A stretch of DNA of 64,000 nucleotides from Ficedula albicollis (taxonomy: Eukaryota > Chordata > Aves > Passeriformes > Muscicapidae), in the NCBI RefSeq assembly GCF_000247815.1, contig NC_021700.1, positions 25,340,687-25,404,686 on the forward strand. The letters are read 5' to 3'. Below the pieces are notes generated by a model. The model had not been told where the DNA came from, did no database searches, and was given only the letters and a program-made list of their open reading frames with translations. The translations under genes and the position numbers were made by a program. Positions 12,636 through 25,411 of the stretch are shown here, one piece after another (the first letter of the stretch is position 1; the number at the start of each line of letters is the position of its first letter).

Positions 12636-13167
12636 TCCCTAACCTTTCTGGAACAGAGCTGGATTTAGAAAATCCTTTCTTTTAACCCCATCTTCACCTT
12701 GGGAGATTAAAGAACTAAAGAAGGCCTCTGTTTAAGTTATGCTTGCTTTGCAATACAAGACATATAACTTGCCTTTGGTAGCCCTGAACTGGCATTCAGC
12801 TCTCTTATAAGCAGAAATCCACCAAATGATCCTGCTTAGTTTGATGCTGCCAGCTTTGAAGACAGCATATTGCATTGGCTTATCTTCCAGACATAGGATT
12901 TATAGAGTTTGTAGCTAACAATAAATTTTATTAGCTGCCTCCATGGAAAAAGCCAAAATATCTCTGCAGTAATAAAAATGGAACAGTTAGAGAGCATGTG
13001 AGGCACTGAAGACACTTCTACATCCTGAAAGACAACATTAGACAGAAGATGGAGGACTTCCCAGTGATAGCCTATTTTATGTACTATTGGAGTTCACTAC
13101 AAGTGCTCATGGTCATGTGTGAATAGATGTTGTCTTTTTAGAGTGAGGGGGAGAATGAGAACTGCTT
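12636..13167. other. Unique sequence, no gene seen
   Basis: Nothing recognisable between the MIR-type relic and the CR1 fragment. Confidence 0.6.
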
Positions 13168-13686
13168 GTCCCTAGTGAAGCCACATCTGGAGTGCTGTGT
13201 CCAAGTCTGGGCTCCTCAGGACAAGAAAGACAAGGAGCTACTGGAGGGGATTGAGCAGAGGTCACCCAGATGATGAGTCTGGAGCATTTATTTTATGAGA
13301 AGAGACTGAAAGGGTCTGTTTAGTCCAGAGAAAAGAAAACTGAGAGGGACTTTCACTAGTGCTTATAAACATCTCAAAGGCAGGTGTCACAAGGATGGTT
13401 CCAGACTCTTTTCAGTCATGTGCAGTGGCAGGACAAGAAGCAATGGCCATAAACTAAACCACAACAAGTTCCATCTCAGCACAAGGAAGAACTTTATGTT
13501 GCAGGGTAGCAGAGCACTGGAACAGGCTGCCCAGGGAGGCTGTGGAGTGTCCCTCTCTGGAGCCATTCAAAATCCCTTTGGATGTGTTCCTGTGTCACTT
13601 GTTCTGGGTGACCCTGCCTTGGGTTGGGGGGCGTTGGACTGATCTCCAGAGGTCCCTTCCAACCCCAATGGTTCTGTGATTCTGTC
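13168..13686 (+). mobile_element. CR1 LINE 3' fragment, plus strand
   Basis: CR1 landmarks run in order: 'ctggagtgctgtgtccaagt', 'ctgggctcctcaggacaag', 'ggcaggacaagaagcaatgg', 'gttccatctcagcacaagg', 'gagcactggaacaggctgcc', 'gatctccagaggtcccttcc', and the terminal GGTTCTGTGATTCTGT octamer repeat. The copy is 5'-truncated (about 520 bp). It is relatively well preserved, hence a younger subfamily than the copies at 38 and 44 kb. The open frames 13418-13642 (+) and 13494-13751 (-) are by-products of this repeat. Confidence 0.95.
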
Positions 13687-13957
13687 AGAACAAGTGCCAA
13701 ACTGACCAAAAGTTTTTTAGATACATGGGTCATGTTAAAAATGTGACACATTGGAGATATTTGGCTGTCAGGAGATATAAAATATTTTTAATTCTTAAAT
13801 GAGAAGGCCAAATGCTTAATATCCTGCAGCATCTTTTTTTGCAACTGATCTAATACACTTCTGTGGAAGGCCATGTCAAAATTCCCACTCACTGCACCAA
13901 GCAGTTGAGCTAGCTTCCCTAGCTAGCACTAGGTAGAATCTAAGATGACTAACAGCC

Positions 13958-14373
13958 AGCAAGGAAAGCAGTGCAATGCCACGACATGTCCTAAGGAATC
14001 CTACCCCTCTGCACTCTCTGCAAGGCAAATGTGAAGCTGCATTTTGCAGTGGCTGCAAAAATAGTTTGCTGATAGCTGATTATTAGATGGTTGCAATAAC
14101 AAGACTCTGTATTAATAAGCAGGAAGGAAAGAAATGTTGCCAAAGGAGAGTACATGTCTTGCACATTTTATCAATGCAAACCAAAACAAGTATCAGGACT
14201 GTGATTCAGTTTGCTTACTGTATCATGTCTGTTCAAGTTTGATCCTGGAGCCATCGTAAATTGTTGAACTTATTTGGCAAGTGTAAATTTCCTCAAATCA
14301 TTTTGTACAAGTAGGAAACCCAGAGTCATCCCTTTTTCACATAATACTCTCTACATGACTGTGACGCCCAAAG
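13958..14373. repeat. Direct duplication, 416-bp copy 1
   Basis: The block starts AGCAAGGAAAGCAGTGCAAT and ends ACTGTGACGCCCAAAG. It recurs at 14433-14848. By eye I see no difference over 416 bp. The last roughly 58 bp (from 14316) form a sub-unit that is repeated once more between the two copies. Confidence 0.96.
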
Positions 14374-14432
14374 TAAACCCAGAGTCATCCCTTTTTCACA
14401 TAATACCCTCTACATGACTGTGACACCCAAAG
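14374..14432. repeat. 59-bp spacer: third copy of the end of the duplicated block
   Basis: Repeats 14316-14373 with two changes (ATACTCTC to ATACCCTC, and GACGCCC to GACACCC). The overall layout is X-A, A', X-A, where A is the 58-59 bp end and X the rest. Confidence 0.95.
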
Positions 14433-14848
14433 AGCAAGGAAAGCAGTGCAATGCCACGACATGTCCTAAGGAATCCTACCCCTCTGCACTCTCTGCAAGG
14501 CAAATGTGAAGCTGCATTTTGCAGTGGCTGCAAAAATAGTTTGCTGATAGCTGATTATTAGATGGTTGCAATAACAAGACTCTGTATTAATAAGCAGGAA
14601 GGAAAGAAATGTTGCCAAAGGAGAGTACATGTCTTGCACATTTTATCAATGCAAACCAAAACAAGTATCAGGACTGTGATTCAGTTTGCTTACTGTATCA
14701 TGTCTGTTCAAGTTTGATCCTGGAGCCATCGTAAATTGTTGAACTTATTTGGCAAGTGTAAATTTCCTCAAATCATTTTGTACAAGTAGGAAACCCAGAG
14801 TCATCCCTTTTTCACATAATACTCTCTACATGACTGTGACGCCCAAAG
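14433..14848. repeat. Direct duplication, 416-bp copy 2
   Basis: Second copy of 13958-14373, offset 475 bp and the same length. The sequences on either side of the pair do not match each other, so the duplication is bounded exactly by these coordinates. Confidence 0.96.
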
Positions 14849-14957
14849 TGCACAGGAAAAACAAAGTATTTAAAAGGGAGTTTTTAAAATTAAGCATTGT
14901 TTATTTTTCTTACTGACTGTTCCTTCTTTAATTGTCCTCCAATGAAAAAAGCTGATG

Positions 14958-15064
14958 ATAAAATGAGCAAAACAGGGGTGGGAATCAGCCATTTTGAAGG
15001 AATTTTCTGTTTGGCACTAACTAGATGGAGGCTCAATAAACATGCACTAGTGCACTCTAAAGAA
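14958..15064. repeat. Diverged local repeat, copy 1 (about 105 bp)
   Basis: Matches 15751-15858 in the same orientation at roughly four bases in five, with small gaps. The best shared stretch is CATTTTGAAGGAATTTTCTG. It is older than the near-perfect duplications nearby. Confidence 0.8.
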
Positions 15065-15750
15065 GACTATTTCTGAATCTAATCCAATTTGCACGGTGCT
15101 TATACATGCCATGACATTAAATATCAAAAGCATTTAATAGCACATGATGCTCATTGTAACCATCTTCCTGGTTAAAACCTCTTTTTCTAAGATTGAAGGA
15201 ACCTAATGAAATAAAACACTGTGAAATTACAATGGGAGAAATGTCTGTGCATGCAGGGATGTGGTGGGTTGGATAGGACTGGATAAGTGTGATGCTTCCT
15301 GGGGCTAAATGCCAAGACCCTGCTTAGCCCTTCCTGAAATAAAATCCTTGGAGGTTGCACAGAAAGAAATGTCCATTCATTCTTGGCAGCTTCTCAGATT
15401 TCTCTTTTAAACAAACTTTAATTTTGACACTGTCTGGAGGTTTACCCAATAAACCCCCTGGCTCAGCACAGATATTAGTGACTCGGGCATCCCACATGTG
15501 GGACTGATGCTTTTGTTCTCAGCTTCCACCTGGGAAAGATCTCTGACAAATTACAGGGCCATGTAATTTTCCCCATGAAGGAAAAACCTGGTGATAACAC
15601 CATGTTAGATCTCTGGCTGATTTCAATACACCCATAAAAACAAAATGTGGCCCAAGAAAACCCATGATTCACCTGTCCTTTTCTTCTCTGCTACAGTCAC
15701 TCTGTCCTCCTTTCTTTCTAGTTATCTCTGAGCCTGGGAGAATTTAGAGG
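15065..15750. other. Unique sequence, no gene seen
   Basis: No exon, RNA gene or known repeat is recognisable between the two diverged repeat copies. Confidence 0.55.
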
Positions 15751-15858
15751 TGAAATGAGCAAAATGGGGGTGGAAGTAAGCATTTTGAAGGAATTTTCTG
15801 TTTTAAACTAGATGGAGGGCCAATTAAGCATGCATGAGTCCACTCTAAGGAAAGCTAG
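15751..15858. repeat. Diverged local repeat, copy 2
   Basis: Partner of 14958-15064, about 790 bp downstream in the same orientation. It could be an old local duplication or two members of an unnamed dispersed family. Confidence 0.8.
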
Positions 15859-16642
15859 TGATGATCCTCCTCTTAGTTCACTGCTATAGGAAATACGTCC
15901 AGTTGCAGCCTAGTCTACAAAACAGCCTGTGAGCTAACTCATCTTCCTGAGGTAAAGTCGTTTGAAAATAGGGTATCTAATCTAATCTAAGTTAATCACC
16001 ACCTTTAGAGACCTGTTTAAACACCCATTAAATGCCTGGAAAAGGTAACAACAGGGAGCTCCCAAGTGCCACTTCCTAAACGTAACTGCCCTCCTGCAAC
16101 TGCATTCTTCACCTTCTTTTACTAGTTCTTGGTTTCAAAAAGTATGCCAAGGGCTTGGCAAATATTTTAAATTCCTCTTATAATGAGGAAGAAAGCCAGG
16201 AGATTAAATGCAAACTTGGGAATCTCCCATGCTAGGACAAAAATGCCCTGCAACAAATCAGCTTCTACTCAGCTTTGTACAGACTGGGTGATGTGCAGCA
16301 GAGAGAGAAGGATTAATTGAAGTAGTGTCCCCTTCCACACTGAGATCACACATGTGTTTATCTAACAGGTAAACAGTGTGCTTATCAGTGCATTTGCTAT
16401 GCCAGTGCAGCATCCTGCACCTTTTCTGTGAGCTCCCCAGCCTGCACATGGGGCTGCACCACCACTTGTTTTGTTCAGTCCCACAGGACGTGTGGTGAGG
16501 CTGCACTGATGGCAGACTTGAGGGTTGATGTTTGCATTACCAGTACAAAGTGTTCCTTCTGAAAACCACTGCAAATTGAGCCTGCTTTTGTTTCACACAG
16601 ACAATGCAGGCAGGTGAAGGAGGTTGTGTTTCATTGTGAGCT

Positions 16643-16707
16643 CCTCAGAATTGGCAGTAGCTCAGAACTGGCAATACCTCAGAACTGGCAGTAGCTCAGA
16701 ACTGGCT
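16643..16707. repeat. Minisatellite, 18-bp unit x about 3.5
   Basis: Units of the form CTCAGAACTGGCAGTAGC follow one another with scattered substitutions (AATTGG/AACTGG, CAGTAG/CAATAC). Confidence 0.93.
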
Positions 16708-19700
16708 GTTGCAGCAGCCTTTCCTTGCTGTTGATTGTGAAGAGCTTTCTTACAGCTGTAAACATAACACCTGCAAGAAAAAGAAATTCCCAGTCATGTT
16801 CTTCCCTAAGCAAGGTCATTTTATCTGTTTCCTCTGGGTTCTCTTATCTCCAGCCATCTGAACAAGTTCTTTCAGACACAGTTAGGAGGGGAGAGCTAGC
16901 TTTGGTCTTTTCTTCCACCTGGGGTATCAATGGTGCCTTATCCTTTCTAAGGATGGGCTTCAGAAGATGGCCATCTACAACTGGAGATCTGTGTCCATTC
17001 ATCTCTGCCTGTAATGGGGTGTAATTAGACTGGCCACCCTTCCTGGGTGGCTAAAGGTTTGTACTGTGCTTAAGATAGAGCATGTCCAGAGAGGCTTTGC
17101 TTACTGGTTAAATATTCTGTGTGGCTAGGACCATACCACAGCTTCTACTCATTAATGTCTGCAGGTTGTTCCACGGTTGAGAATGCCCTCTCCTCACCTG
17201 ATATTCCCTAAACATATCTTTTTAGACCTCCTACTCTCCATATCTTGTTTCCACTGCACCTTCAAGATCCACCATGAAGTTAGTAAGTCCAGCCAATGTA
17301 TTTCACTTTGACCACTCCAATGCTGGTACCTAATTGTGCAGCACACTCATGAAATTATTTTAGCTTACCCTTAATGACATTGCTCTCTGTCTTGATGCAA
17401 TCAGGGTTATGTGTGTATCTGTTCAAAGGAGACTGTATTTTTTATCTTCTATGGCTTTGATAGCCACTCTTGTATGTCAGGAGAGATAACAAAGCTAGGT
17501 AGCAGGCATGTTGCAGCCTCTGTCTGCTCAAGAAAAACTCTGTTTCTCTTATTTCTTGGGCTTGCCCTGGTAGTCATCTCTTGTCTTCTCTCAAGAGATA
17601 GTGTTAAGTGGGTCACTTTTCACTGAAATCAGTTCTTAGAAATTATTTGTTCCAGGATGCTTTCACTTTTCCCAAGATAAGTGGGTACCTGCTAGGGAAA
17701 ACGAGTTTTAATAACTTCCTAAATTATATTAATCCAAATTCCTATCTGGATAATAAAATGTTAATAGTGCACAGAAAAAATTCAAACAGCTCAGAAACAT
17801 AAACATAATTGCTTACGAACATGGAGCATTTATTGCTGTCAAAATTAATCACTTTTCAACTTCCAGCTGTTAAAATCCTTCTGGCAGATCTCCAAGCAAT
17901 TCTCCTTCAGTTACTTTTCCGTCAATTAAATATTAGTGCTGTTCTCAGGGTCTTGTTACATAAGCAGTGATTTCAAATTTCACTGCTCTGCTCTTTTAAC
18001 CATGAAGTGTCAGGAATTATTCTGCTGCAAGGTTTTTTTCTCATCTCAGATTTTACTGATGTTTATACCAATGAAGGAGAAACATTAACTTCATATGAGC
18101 CTAGACCTTAGTGGTAAAGTTTAGGTGCAGCAAAGTTTTTAGATGCAGACTGGCCAGAAATTATCTTTAGGGCTGGATGCTGCTAGGTGCTTAGCAGGTA
18201 GCTGAGGTAAATGGAAACTGAGTGCACTTGACAATTCACCAAAACCTCCAGTGCTCCAGCAGAAGTAGAATACTCAGAGAGCTGCAATGGTCATTTCCCT
18301 GGATGCACCTCAGTCTCACAGATAATACCAAACACAAAATGGCTAAAGTGAAGGCACTGTCAGTTGCACCACAGGTGGATTGTTTGGAATCTCCACACAA
18401 AAGCTACAGTACAGAAATTGTTGGCTCTGGGATGGATATGTGAGCTGTAGTTTGGTTTTATGTGTATTTATCTCCAGGCATTCATCTGCAGGCACGCTGG
18501 GACAGCAGGGATGCAGAAAATTTCTTTGGGAATATAGGGCAGGAGAAAAGCCATGTCATAACCCAGGTGGTGTGTATTCAGACACACACCAAGCAGACAA
18601 GATTTCGCCTGTGTGAAGATAGAGTATTTCTTCAGCTGTGTCTCTGTACCTAGGGTCAGGAATCTGTGGCAGAGTGATTTTTCATGTCTGAGCCTTGAGT
18701 AAGGTAGGGTATGTAAGGTCAGTCAGTAGTCTACCAGATTTGACCACATGATTGAAATACAGTGAAAAAAACCAATGCAAGTATGAACAATACAGTTTAC
18801 TTTGCTTACCACCTAGCAACATTTTTTTCATAAGTGCAGTTTTGGAGTGTGTGTTTGAAGAGGAATATACTTCATGATGCAAACAAAGAAAAGTAACTCT
18901 TCTAAAATCAACTTTTGCTTCTGCAAGCATGTATCCATACCCCAATAAGCAGCCATAATTTTGGCTGAAACTAGTGTTCTCACTTCTAAAAATTGTGTAG
19001 TAATTTAGTGTCTTTTTGAGAAGCAGCAAAGCAAGATAATATTTTAACAAATAAAAGCATCTGTGTTTGCATACTGTGTATTTGTGTGGCATCCCAATTC
19101 AGGCAAGCCAAATGATTACACAGGGTGGTAAAATATGGCTCCATTGCACAGCTGGAAGATTTCATTAAATGTTGGGCTCTCAGTGGAGTGGCAGAAACTT
19201 AGAGGGTCAGAATCCAGATCCAGCTGAACTGTTACAGTGGCCTGCATGTGTCCAGCTAAGTTTATGCTATATACAGCTTCTAAATTTCCTGGGAGCAGTG
19301 TTATTCAATGCCAACAAGTAAGAGGGTTTTTCTCTTTTTCATCTGTTGCTCCTTCATCAGTCCTTTTGTTAACACGTCGCTGCATCTGGGGTGTGCCTCC
19401 TGTACCAGTGATTGCATTTGAGTGTGATGTCAGGTCTGTCAGGAGAAATTAGGGATGTAAAGTGGATGGCAGTCATGAGCTGAGCAGCCCAAGTGCATGT
19501 TTTTGATTGCTAGCTGTGCCTTTTCCTTTCTAGACCATTGCCTTCAGTTTGTGCTCCCCTCTTACCTTTTCCTGACTGCCTCTTTCCCAAGAGAGCAGTA
19601 GCAGGGAACTGAAAAAATGAGAGTGGAAGCAAACTGCAACCCTGGGCCAGCCAGACCATGTGTTAAGTACACCATCTATTTTCACAAAGCTTGAGACACT

Positions 19701-22700
19701 CTGCACTTGTGAGAGCTCTGCTGTTGTGTTGAAACTGCTTTACAGGGTTTGTGAGCTATTCGTCTAGGAGGGCACATATAGAGAATGTAACAGCACGAAC
19801 CTTTCACCCCTAGGAAAACAAATTATTGTTTCCTCTTTGAATTCAGCAAAGGGGAATACAAAGCTTTCTTGAAGGGGAAGGAAGGTGGGAGGAAGCAGCC
19901 TGAATATAATCAGAAATTTCAGAACATTACCTTGACAATAGAATCCAATTAAATATCATCTCAGAATCTCAGAAGTGCCATATTTTCCTTCAGAAACAAT
20001 CTTTGGTAGAGGAATTAATAACCACAAAACCCAATTGACCTTCCAGGGTAAGAAACATCTTTGTGGGCAGTGCAGGAACTTAAGTGCTTATTTCCAGGCC
20101 TAAGAAACTGCATATGCACAGGCAATTGTGAATAAATATAATCACATCAGGTGCTTGGGTGTATGTATTTGTATATAAAAACTTTCCAATAGCTGAATGT
20201 ATCAGCTTTAACTTAAAAAGGAGAGAAGTAGAAATAATTTATTTTGAACTGATACAATTTCTGACACTATAATTTCTTTGTAAATTTGCTTTATTGATTT
20301 AATGGGAGGTAATAAAGGACGGATTTAAACTTAGCAAAAAATAATTTATCCTAGGATGAAATAGGAATATGCTCATTTGCCTGAACATGACAGCTTTGTG
20401 TTTACTTTTTCTTAAAAAAAACCCCTCAAACAAAACAACTATTACTTTTCCTGGCAACATTTATTTTGGTCATATTTCATTGCAGAAAGTAGAAAAAAAA
20501 ACAAACTTGTTTGTCCTGATTTGATTGGATCAGATAGGATTGGATTTGTAGACAGCTCCTATAAGAACTGAGGTTTCAAAAAGAAAATCCTCTTGTTGCA
20601 GAAGGGAAAAACCCTTTCCTGAGGCACAGAAGTGGAGCATCATTTGCTAGATGGAACAAGATAAGACCTTGAAAAGCAAAATTTTGCTGATATAGCATGC
20701 AAAATTGCAGTTTGTTGTCATGTGTAACATAGGCAGCTTTAGGGCTGTGAAGCAGAACAGAAAAGACATCGGTGACATGCAAGAACTTGACAGTGTGCAA
20801 CTAAATGTTGCAGCAAAGAGGGGTCTAAAATGTACCACTCAATATGAGGTGGGAGTTGTTACTTCCTTGTCATCTGTTACTCTTGATTTCCAATGGGGAA
20901 AGATGAGAAGCGTGCTCATATATATACTTTTATATACTTTTTTATATAATACTTTTCTCCCACCTTCCTCTTCGGCATGGAGTTTGCCTAGTGCAAAATA
21001 AACTTGCTGTCAGCTAGGATAAAAAAAAGAGCAAGTCTGTACCCACTGCAAAATATTTTTGTGTGTAGACCAAGGGGTTTTGGGAGGTGAGAAATTGCTG
21101 CAATGCTGCCAGCTGCCTCCTCAAGCATTCTGGCTCAGTGATGTCCTTTGAGGCAACAGCAGGGTGACACTAAACACAATCACATGAGATTGAGAGTGAA
21201 CACAACTGCTGTGTGGGCAAGCTGCAGGCAAAGGAGGCTTCTGAAAAATGCCAGATAATTAATAAAAGCATGAAGAAATCCCTGAACCTTGTGATCACAT
21301 ATTGTTCTCCACCTCTCCCTACTCCCTCTGAGAAAGAAGAGAATGTTTTCTAGGGCAAGGAGATTGCTCCTGCTGCTGCACTGTGCTTATTTTCAGTGAG
21401 ACTCCTGCACGACCAAAAGAGCTGCTTGCATGGCATGAAGGTGCCACTGAGGTGTTCTCCACAAGCATCCAGGGTACCACACAAGAACCAATGGGCACAT
21501 TGAACCAACGCTTTCTTTACAAGGCTACAGCAGCAAAGTGCTCCTTGGGACCTTTCCATGGTGGAGAATGTCTCTCCAGGCATGCCGGGGCAGAGGGGTC
21601 TCTCCCTCTGTTCTGCATGATGACAGCCCACCTGGAGGATGCACACAGTCTGCTGCTCTTATGGAATACCTTAGAGGCATACCAAGAAAAGAAATTAAAA
21701 TGACAGGAGATAAAGAGGCCACAGAGAGCCAGGAGGGCACAAGGAGAGGCTGGATTAGGAAGTAAACTATCACGCAGTTTATAGTGAAATATGAAAGTGC
21801 ATAAAGTAAGAGAAATATTAGGGAAAAGAGGCATCTAATCCCCCGAGGCATTAAAGTGCTTTAAAAATGACATGTTTCAGCTCTCAAGACTGTTAATAAA
21901 TAGCCATCATTACAGCACTATACACGTGCCTCCGCTTTAGCAACTTGCACTTATGTCTGGCCATAAAAATTCAGTGTTGCTTGGCAGAAAATTTTTCCCA
22001 TGAATCTTAGATCAGCATGTGGGCAGAGCTGATGTTTTTTAGAAAGACAAGGATAACTGTAGTGCTATTAGTGTCTCAAAAATTAATCTCAGATGTAATA
22101 AAGTAAACATATTATTCTTGATTTACATTGTGGGAAGAATTTGGTGGCATTTGTGATTTAAGCCATAGCGAAATAGAGATTGATTCCCCTTACAGCCAAT
22201 CAGAGCCTGTTTCACTGGAGTTGAATCTTTCCCTGCCTCTTTATGTCACTTGAAATTCCTTAAATTGCTTTCTTACCATCTCTGGTAAACAGTGGTCTCA
22301 GCACAGGGTTAATCACAAAGGTATTCCTGGCCTCTGGGTTTCCTCAGCAAACAAAACAAAGTTATCCTTTTGCTGCATTCCTCCTAGCAGCAAATGCAGC
22401 AGTGCACTGGGAGGAAAGCCTTTTTACCTACTGGGTACAAGAAAGGCCCAGGGTTAAGGCCGGCATGCATTTGGTTATTTACTCTGATTTAACTTCTCCA
22501 TGGATTTTCCCCTCTTCCTCTTCTCCCCTTAAGGTGATGCAGGCAAGCCTGAAGTCTGTGGAGGTGTATCTGAGAAATCCAGACATTGCCAGGACATGAC
22601 AGGTTAATACAGGTATTTGGCCAGGATCTCATTCTCAGTGTCCTGCTCTTGTGTATCCCAGACATGTCTCAGCATCTTATTGTCTCCATTTCTCTGCCCC

Positions 22701-23756
22701 AGCTATTGCAGTAAGCGTGGATGCTGCTGGTGGTGTTGCAATGACAGCAAATACTGCATTGTGCTCTGGCTTCTTCACTCAACCTTTCAGTGTCCCTGCA
22801 GCCTGATCACCTGTGACGACACTGCAAAGTCCCTTCAGGCTCCACTGATGCATGTGTTGAAGCAATAGACATGATTGTCTCCAGCTTAATGACATTCTTG
22901 TTTTGCATTACTGCAGCATCTGTGTTTTTATGGAAATAGGCACACCATTAAGTGGAAGCCTGCTTAGGCCACAGATGCAAGTACAAGTTTGGCAAGTCAG
23001 TCTGCAAACACATGACGCTACTTTTGAAAGTCATTTTGTCCCAACACTGCCAACTAACCCCACAGTCAGTAGGAACAATATTTCCCACGCTTTCAGGTAT
23101 CTCTCCCTTTTGATGCTTGGCTTGCTGATGCTTGGTACATTCATGTGTACTCTGCCCATTTGCAAACACAAGCTGAAATGTATTTTTCTCCTTTATTATC
23201 TTTCGGGTGATGTCTGCTGGCAGCTCTGGAGCCCAGCCTTGTTACCTGCTCTGTATCACAGTCTAAGAAGACCTGCTGATTCTATTTGAAACCAAAAGGT
23301 CTTCAAAGTGATCCTGATTCTGAAAATTAAGCATATTCTTCAACAGCTTTTAAGAGCAATTTTACCTCAATATGACTCAACCTTATCAAATGCAGGCTGT
23401 TTTATGGACAAGACAACAGGCAATGGGTATTGTTCCCACTTGGAATGACTGTACCTATAGGATGCCCATATTACAAGCACTGCTGTCACAAGCATCTGGG
23501 CAGCAGGCTCTGGGTGGATATTCCCATTGCACAGGAGATAATTTGCGCTCCTTTACACTCGCCAACTTTGTGCAAAGAGAAAACTGAGAGATGTTGTTGT
23601 GTGGACTGTAGTAAATACATGTGTCCCACGAGAGACCTCTTTCCTGAGCCAAAGGTGGTTAAAGTCCATAGTAAAGCCAAACTTTCCCAGGATACACAGC
23701 TTTTTGTTAACTGCAGACTTTGCTGTAAACAGGGTGAAATTATTGCAGTGTAACTG
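16708..23756. other. Unique sequence, no gene seen
   Basis: About 7 kb with no recognised element. A short TATA-type simple patch lies near 20920-20955. Overlapping short open frames on both strands around 21350-21850 have the look of chance frames in a GC-richer patch, with no family resemblance I can name. Confidence 0.55.
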
Positions 23757-23779
23757 AAAAGGCCTGCTACAGGCCTTTT
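23757..23779. other. Perfect 10-bp stem hairpin with 3-nt loop
   Basis: AAAAGGCCTG, loop CTA, then CAGGCCTTTT, followed by one more T. In bacteria this shape would be read as a terminator. In avian DNA it is most simply a chance inverted repeat. Confidence 0.5.
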
Positions 23780-25329
23780 TCCAGAGCCTGGCTTGGGACT
23801 AAGATAGGAAATAATCTCATCAGGCAAAAATCCAGAACAAAATAGCATCCAAAAAGTGCTTTTGACAGGAGACCAAGACACTCTCAGTAGTCCTGACCCC
23901 TTACAGCAAAAAAAAAGAGATGCCAGGTCACCTTCAGCTGATGTAACACTGTTGAATTGTTGCTTTGCTGAGATTATTTATGTTGGGGGTTATGAACGAC
24001 TAGCATACCCTTACCCAAGGTAGAACTTCATTGTGTGCAAAGCTTTTTTGCAGGGAGGATCTGAGGTATCTGAGTGACCAAATGCAAAAATGGCAGATGA
24101 AGTCCCATTCTGCACACATGGAGTATTTACAAAGAGAAAAATAATGTTTAAACAAGTGATTTACAGCAAGCAGAATAAGTACTTTTTCACACTGTGCTTA
24201 ATTACATTATGGAATTGGTTCTTACAAGGACCTGTGGAGACTGACAGTGTGAATAAGTTCAAGTAGTGAGGGAGGAAATTAAAAGTAGAAAGGAGTGAAA
24301 AGAAGTCACTTCTGACTTGGGAGGGCCAGGCACAAACTGAGGTTATCCTGGTTTACATGGAACATAATGTGAATACTCATCGAGTCTCATTCCTGCTCAT
24401 GTTTCAGGAAATTGCCAGAGACAGCATGCAAAGTATTAGGAAGATGTCCCAGAGCCAGACTTATGATTTAATAAGGTCACAAATCAATCAGTGAATTGAC
24501 TGTAGCTTAGAGAAAAGGTAGAGCTCTCCTGTGAGGTCTTGACTCAAATGCAAGCTGGAATTTCCCTTCTACTTCACTATACTCAGCGAGATTTTATTCC
24601 AAATCTTTTATATTAGCCCAATGTCTCAACCTCCTCTGAGTTTGAACATAATCCTAAAAGGCAAACAAAATCATGAGGACCTAATTTTTCCAGAAATTCA
24701 GCTGACATCTAGCTATCAAGTGCTGTCCACGTTGTAAAAACAGAATTAGTAGGCATTAATGCTTTGACTAATGAAGGTATATACTGTGGAAAGGAATTTT
24801 TGCATACATCCCAACTTCTTTTTCGGTCAGGTGAGGAAAAATTGTGTTTAATAAACTTATTTGTTAGCATTTAATGTGCCACTCCTGACAAAGACCATCA
24901 TGTCACCATTTATTTAGTGACTTCTACATTGAAGACTGTCCCAAGATGAGATTCACTAGGCTACATGCTACAGCCCACTTTGTCCTTCAACAAAGAAGTA
25001 AGAGAATTTGTATAACTGTATAATTCCAGTCTGATAGTCGACTCTTCAGAGGTCATCAAGTATTTACCATTGAAATAGAGAGTCAGTGAATGTTAGACAG
25101 GGGAGTAGAAGGGTAAATCTTCCCAATGTATAACCCAGGAGATTCAGTCAGGAGAGAATGGAGAAACAGCATGGCTCCAAGACCATGTCAATCTCAGTTG
25201 TAAAACCTCTTTAGTAGATGGAAAGCCTCATTTTCCAGTGTGACTAATCAGTTTAGTGCCAGTGCAAATCTCTTAGCTTCATGGGAAATTCTATTTATGG
25301 ATTGAAGGTAAATTTTTCAGGCTGAACAG
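23780..25329. other. Unique sequence, no gene seen
   Basis: No recognisable repeat or exon. Confidence 0.55.
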
Positions 25330-25350
25330 TTTTTTTTTTTTTTTTTTTTT
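25330..25350. repeat. T homopolymer (21 nt)
   Basis: Uninterrupted T run. It could be the reversed poly(A) tail of a minus-strand retroposed fragment to its right, but I recognise no source gene and see no flanking target-site duplication. Confidence 0.95.
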
Positions 25351-25369
25351 ACCCCATGCTCTCTGCACT

Positions 25370-25411
25370 CAAGAAGTAGGGGAGACATTGCAAGAAGTAG
25401 GGAAGACATTG
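25370..25411. repeat. Tandem duplication, 21-bp unit x 2
   Basis: CAAGAAGTAGGGGAGACATT plus G, then the same unit with one base changed (GGGGA to GGGAA). Confidence 0.93.

Noticed and set aside
18682..19092. 136-codon open frame, minus strand
   Set aside because: No recognisable domain. Composition is ordinary for translated non-coding DNA.
23757..23779. Perfect hairpin followed by T residues, like a bacterial rho-independent terminator
   Set aside because: The window is avian nuclear DNA with no bacterial gene nearby. Such a hairpin is expected by chance in 64 kb.
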